Source of the DNA: CALRWV02 sp943371965
Lineage (GTDB): Bacteria > Bacteroidota > JABWAT01
Assembly (NCBI GenBank): GCA_943371965.1
Contig: CALRWV020000001.1
Coordinates: forward strand, 310,001 to 374,000
Reading direction: 5' to 3'
DNA: 64,000 nucleotides
Shown: in pieces, positions 17,810-27,100 of the stretch
Position numbering within the stretch: position 1 is the first letter of the stretch
Layout: every line of letters starts with the position of its first letter
Notes under the pieces: generated by a model
What the model was told of the DNA's origin: nothing
Database searches by the model: none
The model's input: the letters and a program-made list of their open reading frames with translations, nothing else
Position numbers and translations under genes: made by a program

Positions 17810-17964
17810 TTAAAATTTCAGGTTATGATTTGCATCACTTCGCCTGTATGATCATGTAGGTAAATTCATCCGATTATTGTTTCCTGCTTAAAAACTGCCT
17901 TAACATACAGCACTTCATCTGTTGAAAAAATGATAACTTTACATCTGAAAAATGTGGGGTGACA

Positions 17965-18117
17965 ATGAAAAAGATGCTGGCAAAAATTATCGGGCTGCTT
18001 CATATGGGTACAGGGAAAAAAGAGTTCAATTCAGGAACTGAAATTCAACGCCATGAAAGTATTGTAAAAGAGCTTACAAAAATAAATATGGACATGGTTG
18101 GGATTTTCAGAAAATAG
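17965..18117 (+). CDS. Small protein, 50 residues
   Basis: Unrecognised small ORF in the gap after the response regulator. It starts ATG 17965 after a gtggggtga ribosome-site-like stretch and ends TAG 18117. N-terminus MKKMLAKIIGLLHMG is short and amphipathic; the rest is charged (KELTKINMDM). Support is only the ribosome site, the same strand, and a second small ORF nine bases downstream. Confidence 0.4.
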   Translation: MKKMLAKIIGLLHMGTGKKEFNSGTEIQRHESIVKELTKINMDMVGIFRK

Positions 18118-18126
18118 GGGGGAAAG

Positions 18127-18276
18127 ATGAAAGTAGGGTTTTCTGAAATTAAATATGATCTTCTTAAAATTATTGTATTTCTGATATTTTCAATTTTCCT
18201 GCTTTCCGATCTTAAGGCATCTTCTCTCAAAACAGATCATCAAATCCATTCATATGAAATTCGAATAAAAATTTAA
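18127..18276 (+). CDS. Small membrane or exported protein, 49 residues
   Basis: ATG 18127 follows a very strong aggggggaaag ribosome site. The product has one hydrophobic stretch (LLKIIVFLIFSIFLL, residues 12-26), then a short polar tail. It could be a single-pass membrane peptide or a cleaved leader. It lies between a small ORF and the beta-helix gene on the same strand, 21 bases before the latter. No family recognised. Confidence 0.45.
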   Translation: MKVGFSEIKYDLLKIIVFLIFSIFLLSDLKASSLKTDHQIHSYEIRIKI

Positions 18277-18297
18277 AACAAATCAAGGGGTAGTAAA

Positions 18298-19641
18298 ATG
18301 AGACGTTTAATTGTTATTTTAATCATGCTTTCAGGAAGCAGTTTGCTCTTTTCTCAGACAACACGTTATGTTTCAGATGGTGAAAATTTGCAGTCAGCAA
18401 TCAATGCTTCTGCTTCCGGTGATACTATAAAAGTTTCAAAAGGAACATACGCAGCAATTTATATCAATTTTAAAGTTCATCTGATTGCTACCGATGACGT
18501 TGATAGTGTTGTCATTATCAGCAGTGGAACAGCTGTCAGTTTTGGTTTCAATTCAACCGGGGCATCTCTGGTAGGATTTACTGTTACTGCTACCGCCGGT
18601 ACAGCAATTGTGATGGGTTTTGATGTCCTGGTGGCATACTGCAAAATTACAGGTTCTGCAGTTTCCGGAATTTCGACAACTGCTGGAACGATTCTAAATT
18701 CTACAATCGAAAATTGCGGGATTGGAATTGACGGAAACCTCGATCCTGATCCTCAGATTATTGGGTGCGTGGTTAGAAATAATTCAGGTCATGGAATTGC
18801 TAATTTTGCCAGTTACGCCTCAGCTGATTCAATTTATTCAAATGGAAACGGTGATGATGCCGGTGTTGATATGTGGACTGGTGGAACCTTGGTTGGATGT
18901 GTCATAAAATCCAATAACGGTTACGGGATTTACGGAAGATCAATTTTCAATAATTCAACTGCATTTATATATGCAAATGAAATATCTGAAAATCTGCTTG
19001 ATGGATATCAGCACAATTACTTTAATGCGGACAATATTAAAATTTATAATAATCTGATTCGGGGAAATGGTGGAAATGGCATTCAATGGAAAGCAGACAT
19101 CAGTACACAAACTATAATTTTCGAAGTTGTGAACAATGTTATTTACAACAATGCAGGATATGGAATTTATCTCAATGATTTGGCAGGTTCTGCAGGTTCT
19201 ACAAATGTTTTCAATGATTTAATTATAAAAAATAATATCATATCTGAAAATGCTAATGGTGTCGGTAAAAGTACAGCATACAATGTTGCAGATGTTATTT
19301 TCTTTTATAATGACATTTACGGAAATACAAATTCAAATTATGCTGATGGACTTTCTGCAGGTTTGCATGATATATCTTCCGATCCACTTTTTGCAAATAC
19401 CTCAATAAATGATTTTTCACTTCAAGGTGGAAGTCCCTGCATTGATAAAGGAATACCTCAACCAAGTTTGTATGATCTTGACAGAACCAGAAATGATATG
19501 GGAATTTACGGTGGATCTTTTTCCTGGGCAAATTATTTCAACAATTCAACTGGTCCGAGAGTTGCAAAACTGACACTTTCTGATCAGGCAGTAATAAAAG
19601 GCGAAAACATAACAATTCAGGCAACCGGTGTTGTCAGATAA
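18298..19641 (+). CDS. Secreted right-handed parallel beta-helix protein
   Basis: Exported 447-residue protein. Signal peptide ends at LFSQ (about residue 20). The body has Asn/Gly-rich pectate-lyase-like coils (repeated NNVIYNNAGYGIYL and ENANGVG type segments; DPLFANTSINDFSLQ and SPCIDKG typical of the family end). It has no T9SS C-terminal domain and stops in ITIQATGVVR, so export beyond the periplasm is unclear; it may rely on the next gene product or be a truncated form. No catalytic residues were recognised. The next T9SS gene begins 29 bases after the stop, consistent with an operon. Confidence 0.8.
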   Translation: MRRLIVILIMLSGSSLLFSQTTRYVSDGENLQSAINASASGDTIKVSKGTYAAIYINFKVHLIATDDVDSVVIISSGTAVSFGFNSTGASLVGFTVTATAGTAIVMGFDVLVAYCKITGSAVSGISTTAGTILNSTIENCGIGIDGNLDPDPQIIGCVVRNNSGHGIANFASYASADSIYSNGNGDDAGVDMWTGGTLVGCVIKSNNGYGIYGRSIFNNSTAFIYANEISENLLDGYQHNYFNADNIKIYNNLIRGNGGNGIQWKADISTQTIIFEVVNNVIYNNAGYGIYLNDLAGSAGSTNVFNDLIIKNNIISENANGVGKSTAYNVADVIFFYNDIYGNTNSNYADGLSAGLHDISSDPLFANTSINDFSLQGGSPCIDKGIPQPSLYDLDRTRNDMGIYGGSFSWANYFNNSTGPRVAKLTLSDQAVIKGENITIQATGVVR

Positions 19642-19670
19642 TTCAGTTCTCCTTTATTAGAGGAAATATA

Positions 19671-22190
19671 ATGAAATCAATTTTACTACTTTGTTTCTCT
19701 TTTATGATCTGGAGTTATAGTTCAGCTCAGAAAATTGAATCAGCGGAATATTTCTGGGATTCAGATCCGGGCGAAGGATCTGGAATTTCCATTTCTGCCT
19801 CGGATGGTTCTTACGGTCAATCACTCGAAAAAATATCTGTTTCAGTTCCAACAACTGATCTGACAATTGGATTTCATATTCTTTATATCCGGTACAAAGG
19901 AACTGATGGAATTTGGGGTAACCTTGTTTCGAAAAATGTACTTGTAAGGTCTGCTGGTGACGAAACCCATTATCCAAATCAGAAAACAGTCGCTGCCGAA
20001 TATTTCTGGGATTCAGATCCGGGTGAAGGATCTGGAACTTCAATTCCCTCTACAGATGGTTCATTTGATCAATTACTCGAAAAAATATCTGTGTCCGTTC
20101 CAACAACTGATCTGACAATTGGATTTCATATTCTTTATGTCAGGTACAAAGACAGTGATGGAAATTGGAGCAACACGATTTCAAAAAATGTACTGATCAG
20201 ATCATCAAATGACAACACAAATTATCCAAATGAAAAAACAGTTGCTGCTGAATATTTTCTGGATTCCGATCCCGGTGAAGGAAATGGAAACTCAATTTCC
20301 GGAACTTTCACTGAATTGAACAACAGGAGTTCCCAGGTTCTCTCAACATCTTCTCTAACAAACGGGAATCATAATATGTATGTCCGTTTCAAAAATAAAA
20401 ACGCGGGGTGGGGAAATCCGGTTCAGAAACTGATTTCAGTAACCGATCCAACAATTGACAATGGGGTTCGTTACGCCGGTTTCAAAATAAAGGCATCTGA
20501 GTTTTTTCTGAATTCAGATCCGGGAGAAGGAAATGGAATTGCTGTTCCTGCAACAGATGGAACAGCAAATCAGGCGTCTGAAAAAATGTCACTGACGTAT
20601 TCAACATCAGATATAACCGCAGGAATAAACACACTTTACTATCGGGTTAAAAGTGAAAAAGGAGAATGGTCAAATTCAGTCGGAAAAAGTGTTTCCATAC
20701 TTCCCACACAGATTCAACCATTAAAGACAAAAGTAAATACTGTAGTTTCAGCAGAGTATTTTATTGATTCTGATCCCGGAGAAAACAACGGAATTTCTTT
20801 TGACCCATTGGCTACGAATACAGTTAAAAAATTTGCAGATACTTTGAACACTTCAAGTTTGTCAATCGGACTTCACACACTTTATTCACGTGTAAAACGG
20901 ACTGACGGTTCATGGTCAAATCCTAACGGGAAATCATTCCGCGTTTTTGATGCAACTCATGATATTGTTGTCAGTTGGGAAAATCAAGCAAATTATGATT
21001 CATTGAGTTTGGCATTGACAACATTGGGATATTCTTTTGATGAATGGAACCGTTCCGATGGAAATATGCCTTACCGTCACTGGAAAACAGTTGTTTGGGA
21101 TGAAAATGATAATCTTGTTTCTGCAGAACGTGATTCACTGAAATCGTTTTTATCAGCTGGAAATGAAAACAGTTTGCTGATTGCAGGAAATGAAATTGCA
21201 GCTTATCACCGGAAATCAGGGTCACAGCAGGATACCGTTTTCATGGAGCAGTATTTACATGCAAGATATGTTTCAACTGACATCATGGGTGCAACCAATT
21301 CATTTCAGATTACGGGTGATTTAATCAACAGCGGAGAGAATTTACTGATTACCAGCACAACTGCTGATGGTGTCAGACCTATAAATGGGGCACAGGCTGC
21401 TTATCATTATCCATCGAATATAAAAGCTGATACGGTTGCAGGAGTTGCTTTCGGAAACTCAAATTACAATGTAGTTTATTTTCCGTTTGCCTGGAATGAA
21501 ACCAACAATCTATCACGTTTACTTGAGGGATCATTGAATTGGATTTCAACTGAGGGGGCAACACTTCCAGTAGAAATGACTGATTTGAGTTATCAGAAAA
21601 ACGGAAATCAGATTATTCTGAAATGGGAAACAAAAACGGAAACCAATAATTTCGGATTTGAAATCGAAATGAGACTCTTCGACTCCGCTCAGAGTGACAG
21701 TCATCCTGAGCTTGTCGAAGAATTCAGCAAAATCGGTTTTGTATCCGGTAAAGGAACCACAACTGAAAAACAAAATTATAATTTCGCATCACCCATTACC
21801 CGTAACGCATCACACATTTCTTTCAGATTAAAGCAAATCGATTTGGATGGAACTTTCAAATATTCGAATACAATTGAAGTAACAAATGAAATTCCCAATA
21901 CATTCAGTTTGGAACAGAATTATCCGAATCCTTTCAATCCAGCAACAACCATCAGATTCAGTTTGCCTGAAAACGGTAAAGTTAATCTAACCATTTTTGA
22001 TTTGTTGGGCAGACAGGTTCGGCAACTTGCTGATAAAGATATGGAAGCCAATTATCAGGAAATCCGTTGGGATGGAAGAAATGATAAAGGGATTTCGGTA
22101 TCAAGTGGAGTTTATTTTTACAGAATTTCTGTTGAAGGAATTTCAGGAAATAAATTTGCAGATACGAAAAAAATGCTGATGATGAAATGA
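19671..22190 (+). CDS. T9SS-exported repeat protein with five SDPGE modules
   Basis: Large 839-residue surface protein. Signal peptide to about 19 (SSAQ). Five modules of about 83 residues each open with (A/S)E(Y/F)F-x-x-SDPGE. Modules 1 and 2 are nearly identical around EKISVSVPTTDL. Residues about 425-625 (HDIVVSWEN to LLEGSLNWIST) look like an alpha/beta domain resembling glutamine-amidotransferase-like folds (inference). A beta-sandwich (LPVEMTDLSYQKNGNQIILKW) precedes the type A T9SS domain (NYPNPFNPATT, ending KKMLMMK). A palindromic genomic repeat at 21677-21720 is translated in frame. Ribosome site AGAGGAAA. Function unknown; adhesion or enzyme scaffold are possible. Confidence 0.85.
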   Translation: MKSILLLCFSFMIWSYSSAQKIESAEYFWDSDPGEGSGISISASDGSYGQSLEKISVSVPTTDLTIGFHILYIRYKGTDGIWGNLVSKNVLVRSAGDETHYPNQKTVAAEYFWDSDPGEGSGTSIPSTDGSFDQLLEKISVSVPTTDLTIGFHILYVRYKDSDGNWSNTISKNVLIRSSNDNTNYPNEKTVAAEYFLDSDPGEGNGNSISGTFTELNNRSSQVLSTSSLTNGNHNMYVRFKNKNAGWGNPVQKLISVTDPTIDNGVRYAGFKIKASEFFLNSDPGEGNGIAVPATDGTANQASEKMSLTYSTSDITAGINTLYYRVKSEKGEWSNSVGKSVSILPTQIQPLKTKVNTVVSAEYFIDSDPGENNGISFDPLATNTVKKFADTLNTSSLSIGLHTLYSRVKRTDGSWSNPNGKSFRVFDATHDIVVSWENQANYDSLSLALTTLGYSFDEWNRSDGNMPYRHWKTVVWDENDNLVSAERDSLKSFLSAGNENSLLIAGNEIAAYHRKSGSQQDTVFMEQYLHARYVSTDIMGATNSFQITGDLINSGENLLITSTTADGVRPINGAQAAYHYPSNIKADTVAGVAFGNSNYNVVYFPFAWNETNNLSRLLEGSLNWISTEGATLPVEMTDLSYQKNGNQIILKWETKTETNNFGFEIEMRLFDSAQSDSHPELVEEFSKIGFVSGKGTTTEKQNYNFASPITRNASHISFRLKQIDLDGTFKYSNTIEVTNEIPNTFSLEQNYPNPFNPATTIRFSLPENGKVNLTIFDLLGRQVRQLADKDMEANYQEIRWDGRNDKGISVSSGVYFYRISVEGISGNKFADTKKMLMMK
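19742..20960 (+). repeat. Five tandem intragenic repeats of about 250 bases
   Basis: Units begin at about 19742, 19995, 20247, 20494 and 20749, each encoding the (A/S)E(Y/F)F-x-x-SDPGE module. The first two share long identical stretches, pointing to recent unit duplication; the later units are diverged. Confidence 0.85.
21564..22190 (+). repeat. 3' module shared almost identically with the next gene
   Basis: Bases 21564-22190 and 23082-23684 encode nearly the same C-terminal 200 residues (beta-sandwich plus T9SS domain), with high nucleotide identity. The 5' parts of the two genes are unrelated. This points to recent duplication or gene conversion of the secretion module. Confidence 0.85.
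21677..21720 (+). repeat. Palindromic dispersed repeat inside a coding sequence
   Basis: A 44-base hairpin-forming repeat (cttcgactccgctcag ... ctgagcttgtcgaag) is read in frame as LFDSAQSDSHPELVEE within the T9SS protein. The paralogue at 22245 lacks it at the same point. It is related to the intergenic repeat at 6976-7034. Confidence 0.8.
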
Positions 22191-22244
22191 GTGAGATAAA
22201 GATGTTTTTTATTATGATTGTCGATTTTCTTTGAAAGATCTAAA

Positions 22245-23684
22245 GTGAAAAAACCAGTTTTTTTATTCTTCACAACAATTTGTTTTTATACGGTATCAAT
22301 TTCACAGGAAAGCCAGAACATCATATTAAATACAGATTCTGAATTTGAATTCAAGACAAGCAAAAACAGTTTAAAAAAAGTTAATTCTGAGATTTCAATC
22401 AGTGGACTGCGTCTTTGGTTGAGATCTGATTCAACAAATGTTGATTCGCTTTCGAAAATTTCTGAATGGTATGATTTAAGCGGGAATAATTTTAATCTGA
22501 TTCAATTAAATCAAGCTGCAAGACCAACCCTCGATTCCAATCAGATAAATGGTTTGCCAACAGTTTTGTTTGATGGAGTTGATGATTTTTTGCAAACATC
22601 AGGATCAATCCATTTGCTTGGGAAAGATACATTGTCACTTACAATTACAATGTTGTTGAAATCAAATGTTTCTCAGAAGGCTTATGCAAATTTATTTGAC
22701 TACGATCACGATAGTTTTTATGGCTTTACCATACAGCAAAATGGCGGTACAACGAATGAAGTTTTCGGTTATGCTTCAGTAAATCTGACTGACACTTTTA
22801 AGATTTATATTTTTGAATTGCAGAATGGTCCAGGTGGAATTTCTAGAGTTACTGTAAATGGTATTGAAACTTCTTCTTCTGTTATAAATTCCGCTATTGG
22901 TTTTACTGAACCAAGACGACTAGCACTTGGACACTGGCTGAGTTTATGTTGCGGTACTCCTTCCAGAGAGTGGGGAGGGGAACTGGCAGAATTAATGGTT
23001 TATAACCGATTATTGAACTCATCAGAAAAATCTGAACTGAATTATTATTTTCAAGAGAAATACGGAACAATAGATAATCCTCTTCCGGTTGAAATGACTG
23101 ATTTGATTTACCAAAAAAACAGAAATCAAATTATTCTGAAGTGGGAAACAAAAACGGAAACAAATAATGCAGGATGGGAAATTCAGGAAGGAATAGGGAG
23201 TAAGGAACAGGGAACATGGAAGAAAATTGGTTTTGTGATAGGTAAAGGAACTACTACTGAAAAACAAAATTATAATTTCGCCTCACCCATTTCCCGTAAC
23301 GCATCACAACTTTCTTTCAGATTGAAACAGATTGATTTGGATGGAACTTTTAAATATTCGAATAAAATTGAAGTAACAAATGAAATTCCCAATACATTCA
23401 GTTTGGAACAAAATTATCCAAACCCGTTTAATCCGGCAACAACCATTAAATTCAGTCTGCCTGAAAATGGTAAAGTTAATCTAACCATTTTCGATTTGTT
23501 GGGCAGACAGGTTCGACAACTTGCAGATAAAGAAATGGAAGCCAATTATCAGGAAATCAGTTGGGATGGAAAAAATGATAAAGGAGTTTCGGTATCAAGT
23601 GGAGTTTATTTTTATAGAATTTCAGTTGAAGGAATTTCAGGAAATAAATTTGCGAATACGAAAAAAATGCTGATGATGAAATGA
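22245..23684 (+). CDS. T9SS-exported LamG/concanavalin-like protein
   Basis: Surface protein of about 479 residues. Signal peptide KKPVFLFFTTICFYTVSISQ. Residues about 50-280 form a jelly-roll of LamG/ConA type (LRLWLRSDSTNVDS, SEWYDLSGNN, LPTVLFDGVDDFLQT, GGELAELMVYNRLL), as in glycan-binding secreted proteins. The C-terminal 200 residues match the preceding protein and end in the T9SS sorting domain. The start is taken as GTG 22245, directly before the signal peptide, with gaaaga eight bases upstream; TTG 22218 is the alternative. No terminator follows. Confidence 0.8.
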   Translation: MKKPVFLFFTTICFYTVSISQESQNIILNTDSEFEFKTSKNSLKKVNSEISISGLRLWLRSDSTNVDSLSKISEWYDLSGNNFNLIQLNQAARPTLDSNQINGLPTVLFDGVDDFLQTSGSIHLLGKDTLSLTITMLLKSNVSQKAYANLFDYDHDSFYGFTIQQNGGTTNEVFGYASVNLTDTFKIYIFELQNGPGGISRVTVNGIETSSSVINSAIGFTEPRRLALGHWLSLCCGTPSREWGGELAELMVYNRLLNSSEKSELNYYFQEKYGTIDNPLPVEMTDLIYQKNRNQIILKWETKTETNNAGWEIQEGIGSKEQGTWKKIGFVIGKGTTTEKQNYNFASPISRNASQLSFRLKQIDLDGTFKYSNKIEVTNEIPNTFSLEQNYPNPFNPATTIKFSLPENGKVNLTIFDLLGRQVRQLADKEMEANYQEISWDGKNDKGVSVSSGVYFYRISVEGISGNKFANTKKMLMMK

Positions 23685-23775
23685 TCCACCAAGCTGCACG
23701 GAGTTGTTCTAAGCGATTAAACCACATCGGGGTTTAATATTTATAGTTCATGAATCGACAGACAAATGATAAATT

Positions 23776-23951
23776 CATCGTCTGGGCAGAAATGTTGTAA
23801 ATACCATAATTTTTATTCCAGACGAAATGGAGAAGAAATGAAAAATAAATTTCAGATTGCCATGTCATTCGCATAAACTTTGAAAAAATCTGTATTCATT
23901 TCGTCCGGAATAACTTTGGTGGTTTCAATTCAATTGTTTGGCCGGACGATG
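23776..23951. repeat. Inverted pair of 55-base hairpin elements in a gene-poor gap
   Basis: The 494-base gap between convergent genes contains copy A (23776-23829) and, in opposite orientation, copy B (23897-23951). Each begins catcgtc(t/c)gg and ends cc(a/g)gacgaaatg, so each forms its own hairpin and the pair forms a larger one. Between them, an ATG at 23838 with a ggagaag site opens only 12 codons. The rest of the gap shows nothing recognisable. Confidence 0.6.
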
Positions 23952-24178
23952 TTTTTTCCTGTTCCCTGCTTTCTATAAACATCCAACCCCTCTGGGGTAA
24001 AATGCAATCAACCTAAAACTAAGACTTCCTTTTCTCTTTCAATATTTCAACTTGGATCCATAAAGCAAAGAAAATAAGGAAGCGATTATCCAATCAATAA
24101 AATGGCATTTCAATCCAAATTTACTTAATGAAAAACAGTCACTCTAATCGAAGCTTATTAACTAAAAGTCCAATTATT

Positions 24179-27100
24179 TCAATAATTCAAAATCGGACTC
24201 AACCACTTTTCAGCTTCTTCGATTGATATTCCTTTTCTTTTGGCATAATCTTCAACCTGATCTTTGTTGATTTTTCCGATGCCAAAGTAATCAGAATCAG
24301 GATGTGAAAAGTAGTAACCTGAAACGGAAGACGCTGGATACATGGCACAGCTTTCAGTCAATGAAATGCCGGTGTTTTTTTCGACATCCATTAAATTGAA
24401 AATACTGATTTTTTCTAAATGGTCAGGACAAGCTGGATAACCCGGTGCAGGTCGGATTCCTTTGTATTTTTCTTTGATCAGATCATCATTTGTCAGGTTT
24501 TCAGAGGAGTCATAACCCCAGAATTCTTTTCTGACACGTTCATGCAGATGTTCTGCAAATGCTTCAGCCAATCGGTCCGCCAACGATTTTACCATGATTG
24601 AATTGTAATCATCATGATCAGCTTCAAAATGGGCTATCAATTTTTCAATTCCAATTCCGGCAGTAACAGCAAAAGTTCCAACGTAATCTTTCAATCCTGA
24701 TTCCTTCGGTGCAATAAAATCTGACAATGCCTTATTGAACTGTCCGGCTGTCTTCTGTGATTGCTGACGAATTGTTCTGAAAGTTGTCTGAACCTTATTT
24801 CTTGTTTCATCGGAATAAACTTCGATGTCATCACTGATGGAATTTGCAGGAAACAAGCCAAACATTCCATTTGCAGAAAGTGATTTGTCGGAAATGATTT
24901 TATCGAGTAACTGATTTGCATCATCAAACAGTTTCTTCGCTTCTTTACCGACAACCCTGTCATTGAAAATATCCGGATATTTTCCGGTCAGTTGCCAGGT
25001 GATAAAAAACGGAGTCCAGTCAATATATTTTCTGAGTTCTGAAAGCGGATAATCTTTCAAAACTGCTATGCCGATTTTATTGGGAACTTTTACTATCTGA
25101 TTTTTCCAGTCAATTTTGGTTTTGTTCGATCTTGCCTCTTCAATCGGCAGAATATTTTTTTCGAGCTGACGTTTGCTGTGTTCTTCACGAAGCCTTTGAT
25201 ATTCGATTTTAATATCTGCCGAAAACTTATCAACCGATTCAGGTGTAATCAGACTGTTCACAACTGGAACTGAACGTGAAGCATCAAGAACATGGATAGT
25301 TGCTCCGGAATAATTGGGTGCAACTTTTACAGCCGTATGAATCCGGGAAGTTGTAGCACCACCGATCAGCAAAGGTATCTTAAATCCCCGCCGTTCCATT
25401 TCCTTTGCAACATGCACCATTTCATCCAACGATGGCGTAATCAATCCGCTCAAACCAATGACATCCACTTTCTGGTCGATGGCTGCCTGAAGAATTTTAT
25501 CGGCAGAAACCATGACTCCCAAATCGATCACTTCGAAATTGTTGCATGCCAGAACAACTCCGACAATATTTTTGCCGATATCATGAACATCGCCTTTTAC
25601 AGTCGCCAATAAAATTTTTGCCTGAGCTTTTGAATTCGGATTTTTTGCCTTTTCCGCTTCGATAAACGGAATCAGATAAGCAACGGATTTTTTCATTACC
25701 CGTGCACTTTTTACAACCTGAGGCAGAAACATTTTCCCGGAGCCGAACAGATCACCGACAACTCCCATTCCATCCATCAACGGGCCTTCAATGACGGTTA
25801 AGGGCTGAGGATATTTTTGTCTGGCCTCTTCGGTATCCTGATCAATAAAATCAACAATACCTTTTACCAGCGCATGTTTCAACCGTTCTTCTACGGAACC
25901 ATTTCTCCATTCATCCTGTACAATCTCAGCTTTTCCGTTTTGCTTGATGGTTTCGGCAAACGTAACAAGTCGCTCAGTTGCATCCGCTTTTCTGTTCAGC
26001 AGAACATCTTCAACCAGTTCCAATAATTCCTTATCGATTTCTGCATAAACTTCAAGCTGTCCTGCGTTTACAATCCCCATATCCATTCCGGCCTGAATGG
26101 CGTGATATAAAAATGCAGAGTGCATGGCTTCACGGACTTTATTGTTTCCGCGGAAGGAAAACGAAATATTGCTGACTCCACCGGAAACTTTAGCAAGTGG
26201 CAGATTTTCCTTGATCCATTTTGTTGCGCGGATAAAATCAACAGCGTAGTTGTTATGCTCTTCCATGCCGGTTGCAACAGTCAGGATATTCGGATCGAAA
26301 ATAATATCCTGCGGCGGAAATCCGACTTCTTTTGTCAGGATATCATAAGCCCGTTTGCAGACTTCAATTTTCCGTTCGAACGAATCAGCCTGTCCGCGTT
26401 CATCAAATGCCATGACGATTACAGCAGCACCATATTCCAAAACTTTTTTTGCATGATTCCGGAAAGCAGCTTCACCTTCCTTCAAACTGATGGAATTGAC
26501 GATGCATTTTCCCTGAAGACATTTCAGACCGGCTTCGATGACGGACCACTTGGAGGAATCCAACATGATAGGCACTTTGGAAATATCAGGTTCGGCAACC
26601 AGAAGATTCAGAAAAGTCACCATCGCTTTTTCGGAATCCAACATTCCTTCATCCATGTTGATGTCGATAATCTGTGCACCGTTTTCAACCTGCTGTCTGG
26701 CAACGGTTAAAGCCTCATCAAATTTTTCTTCCAGAATCAGTTTGGCAAATTTGGGAGAACCGGAAACATTGGTCCGTTCACCGACATTCACAAAATTGGT
26801 TTCAGGGCGGATAACAATCGGTTCCAATCCGCTCAGTTTTAAAAACGGTTCACTTGTTAGAATCGGTCTTGGTTTGTATCTGGAAGCCGCTTTTGCCATA
26901 GCGCGGATGTGGTCGGGAGTTGTACCGCAGCATCCGCCGACAATATTCAGGAATCCGCTTTTTGCGTAATCATCAATCTGTTTCGCCATGAAATCGGGTG
27001 ATTCATCATAACCGCCGAATTCGTTGGGAAGTCCGGCATTCGGATACAAACTGACATTGCAGGTTGCCACATTCGACATTGCTTCAATGAACGGTCTCAT

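Noticed and set aside
19742..20960. CRISPR-like spaced repeats
   Set aside because: The periodicity is about 250 bases, in frame within one coding sequence; these are protein domain repeats.
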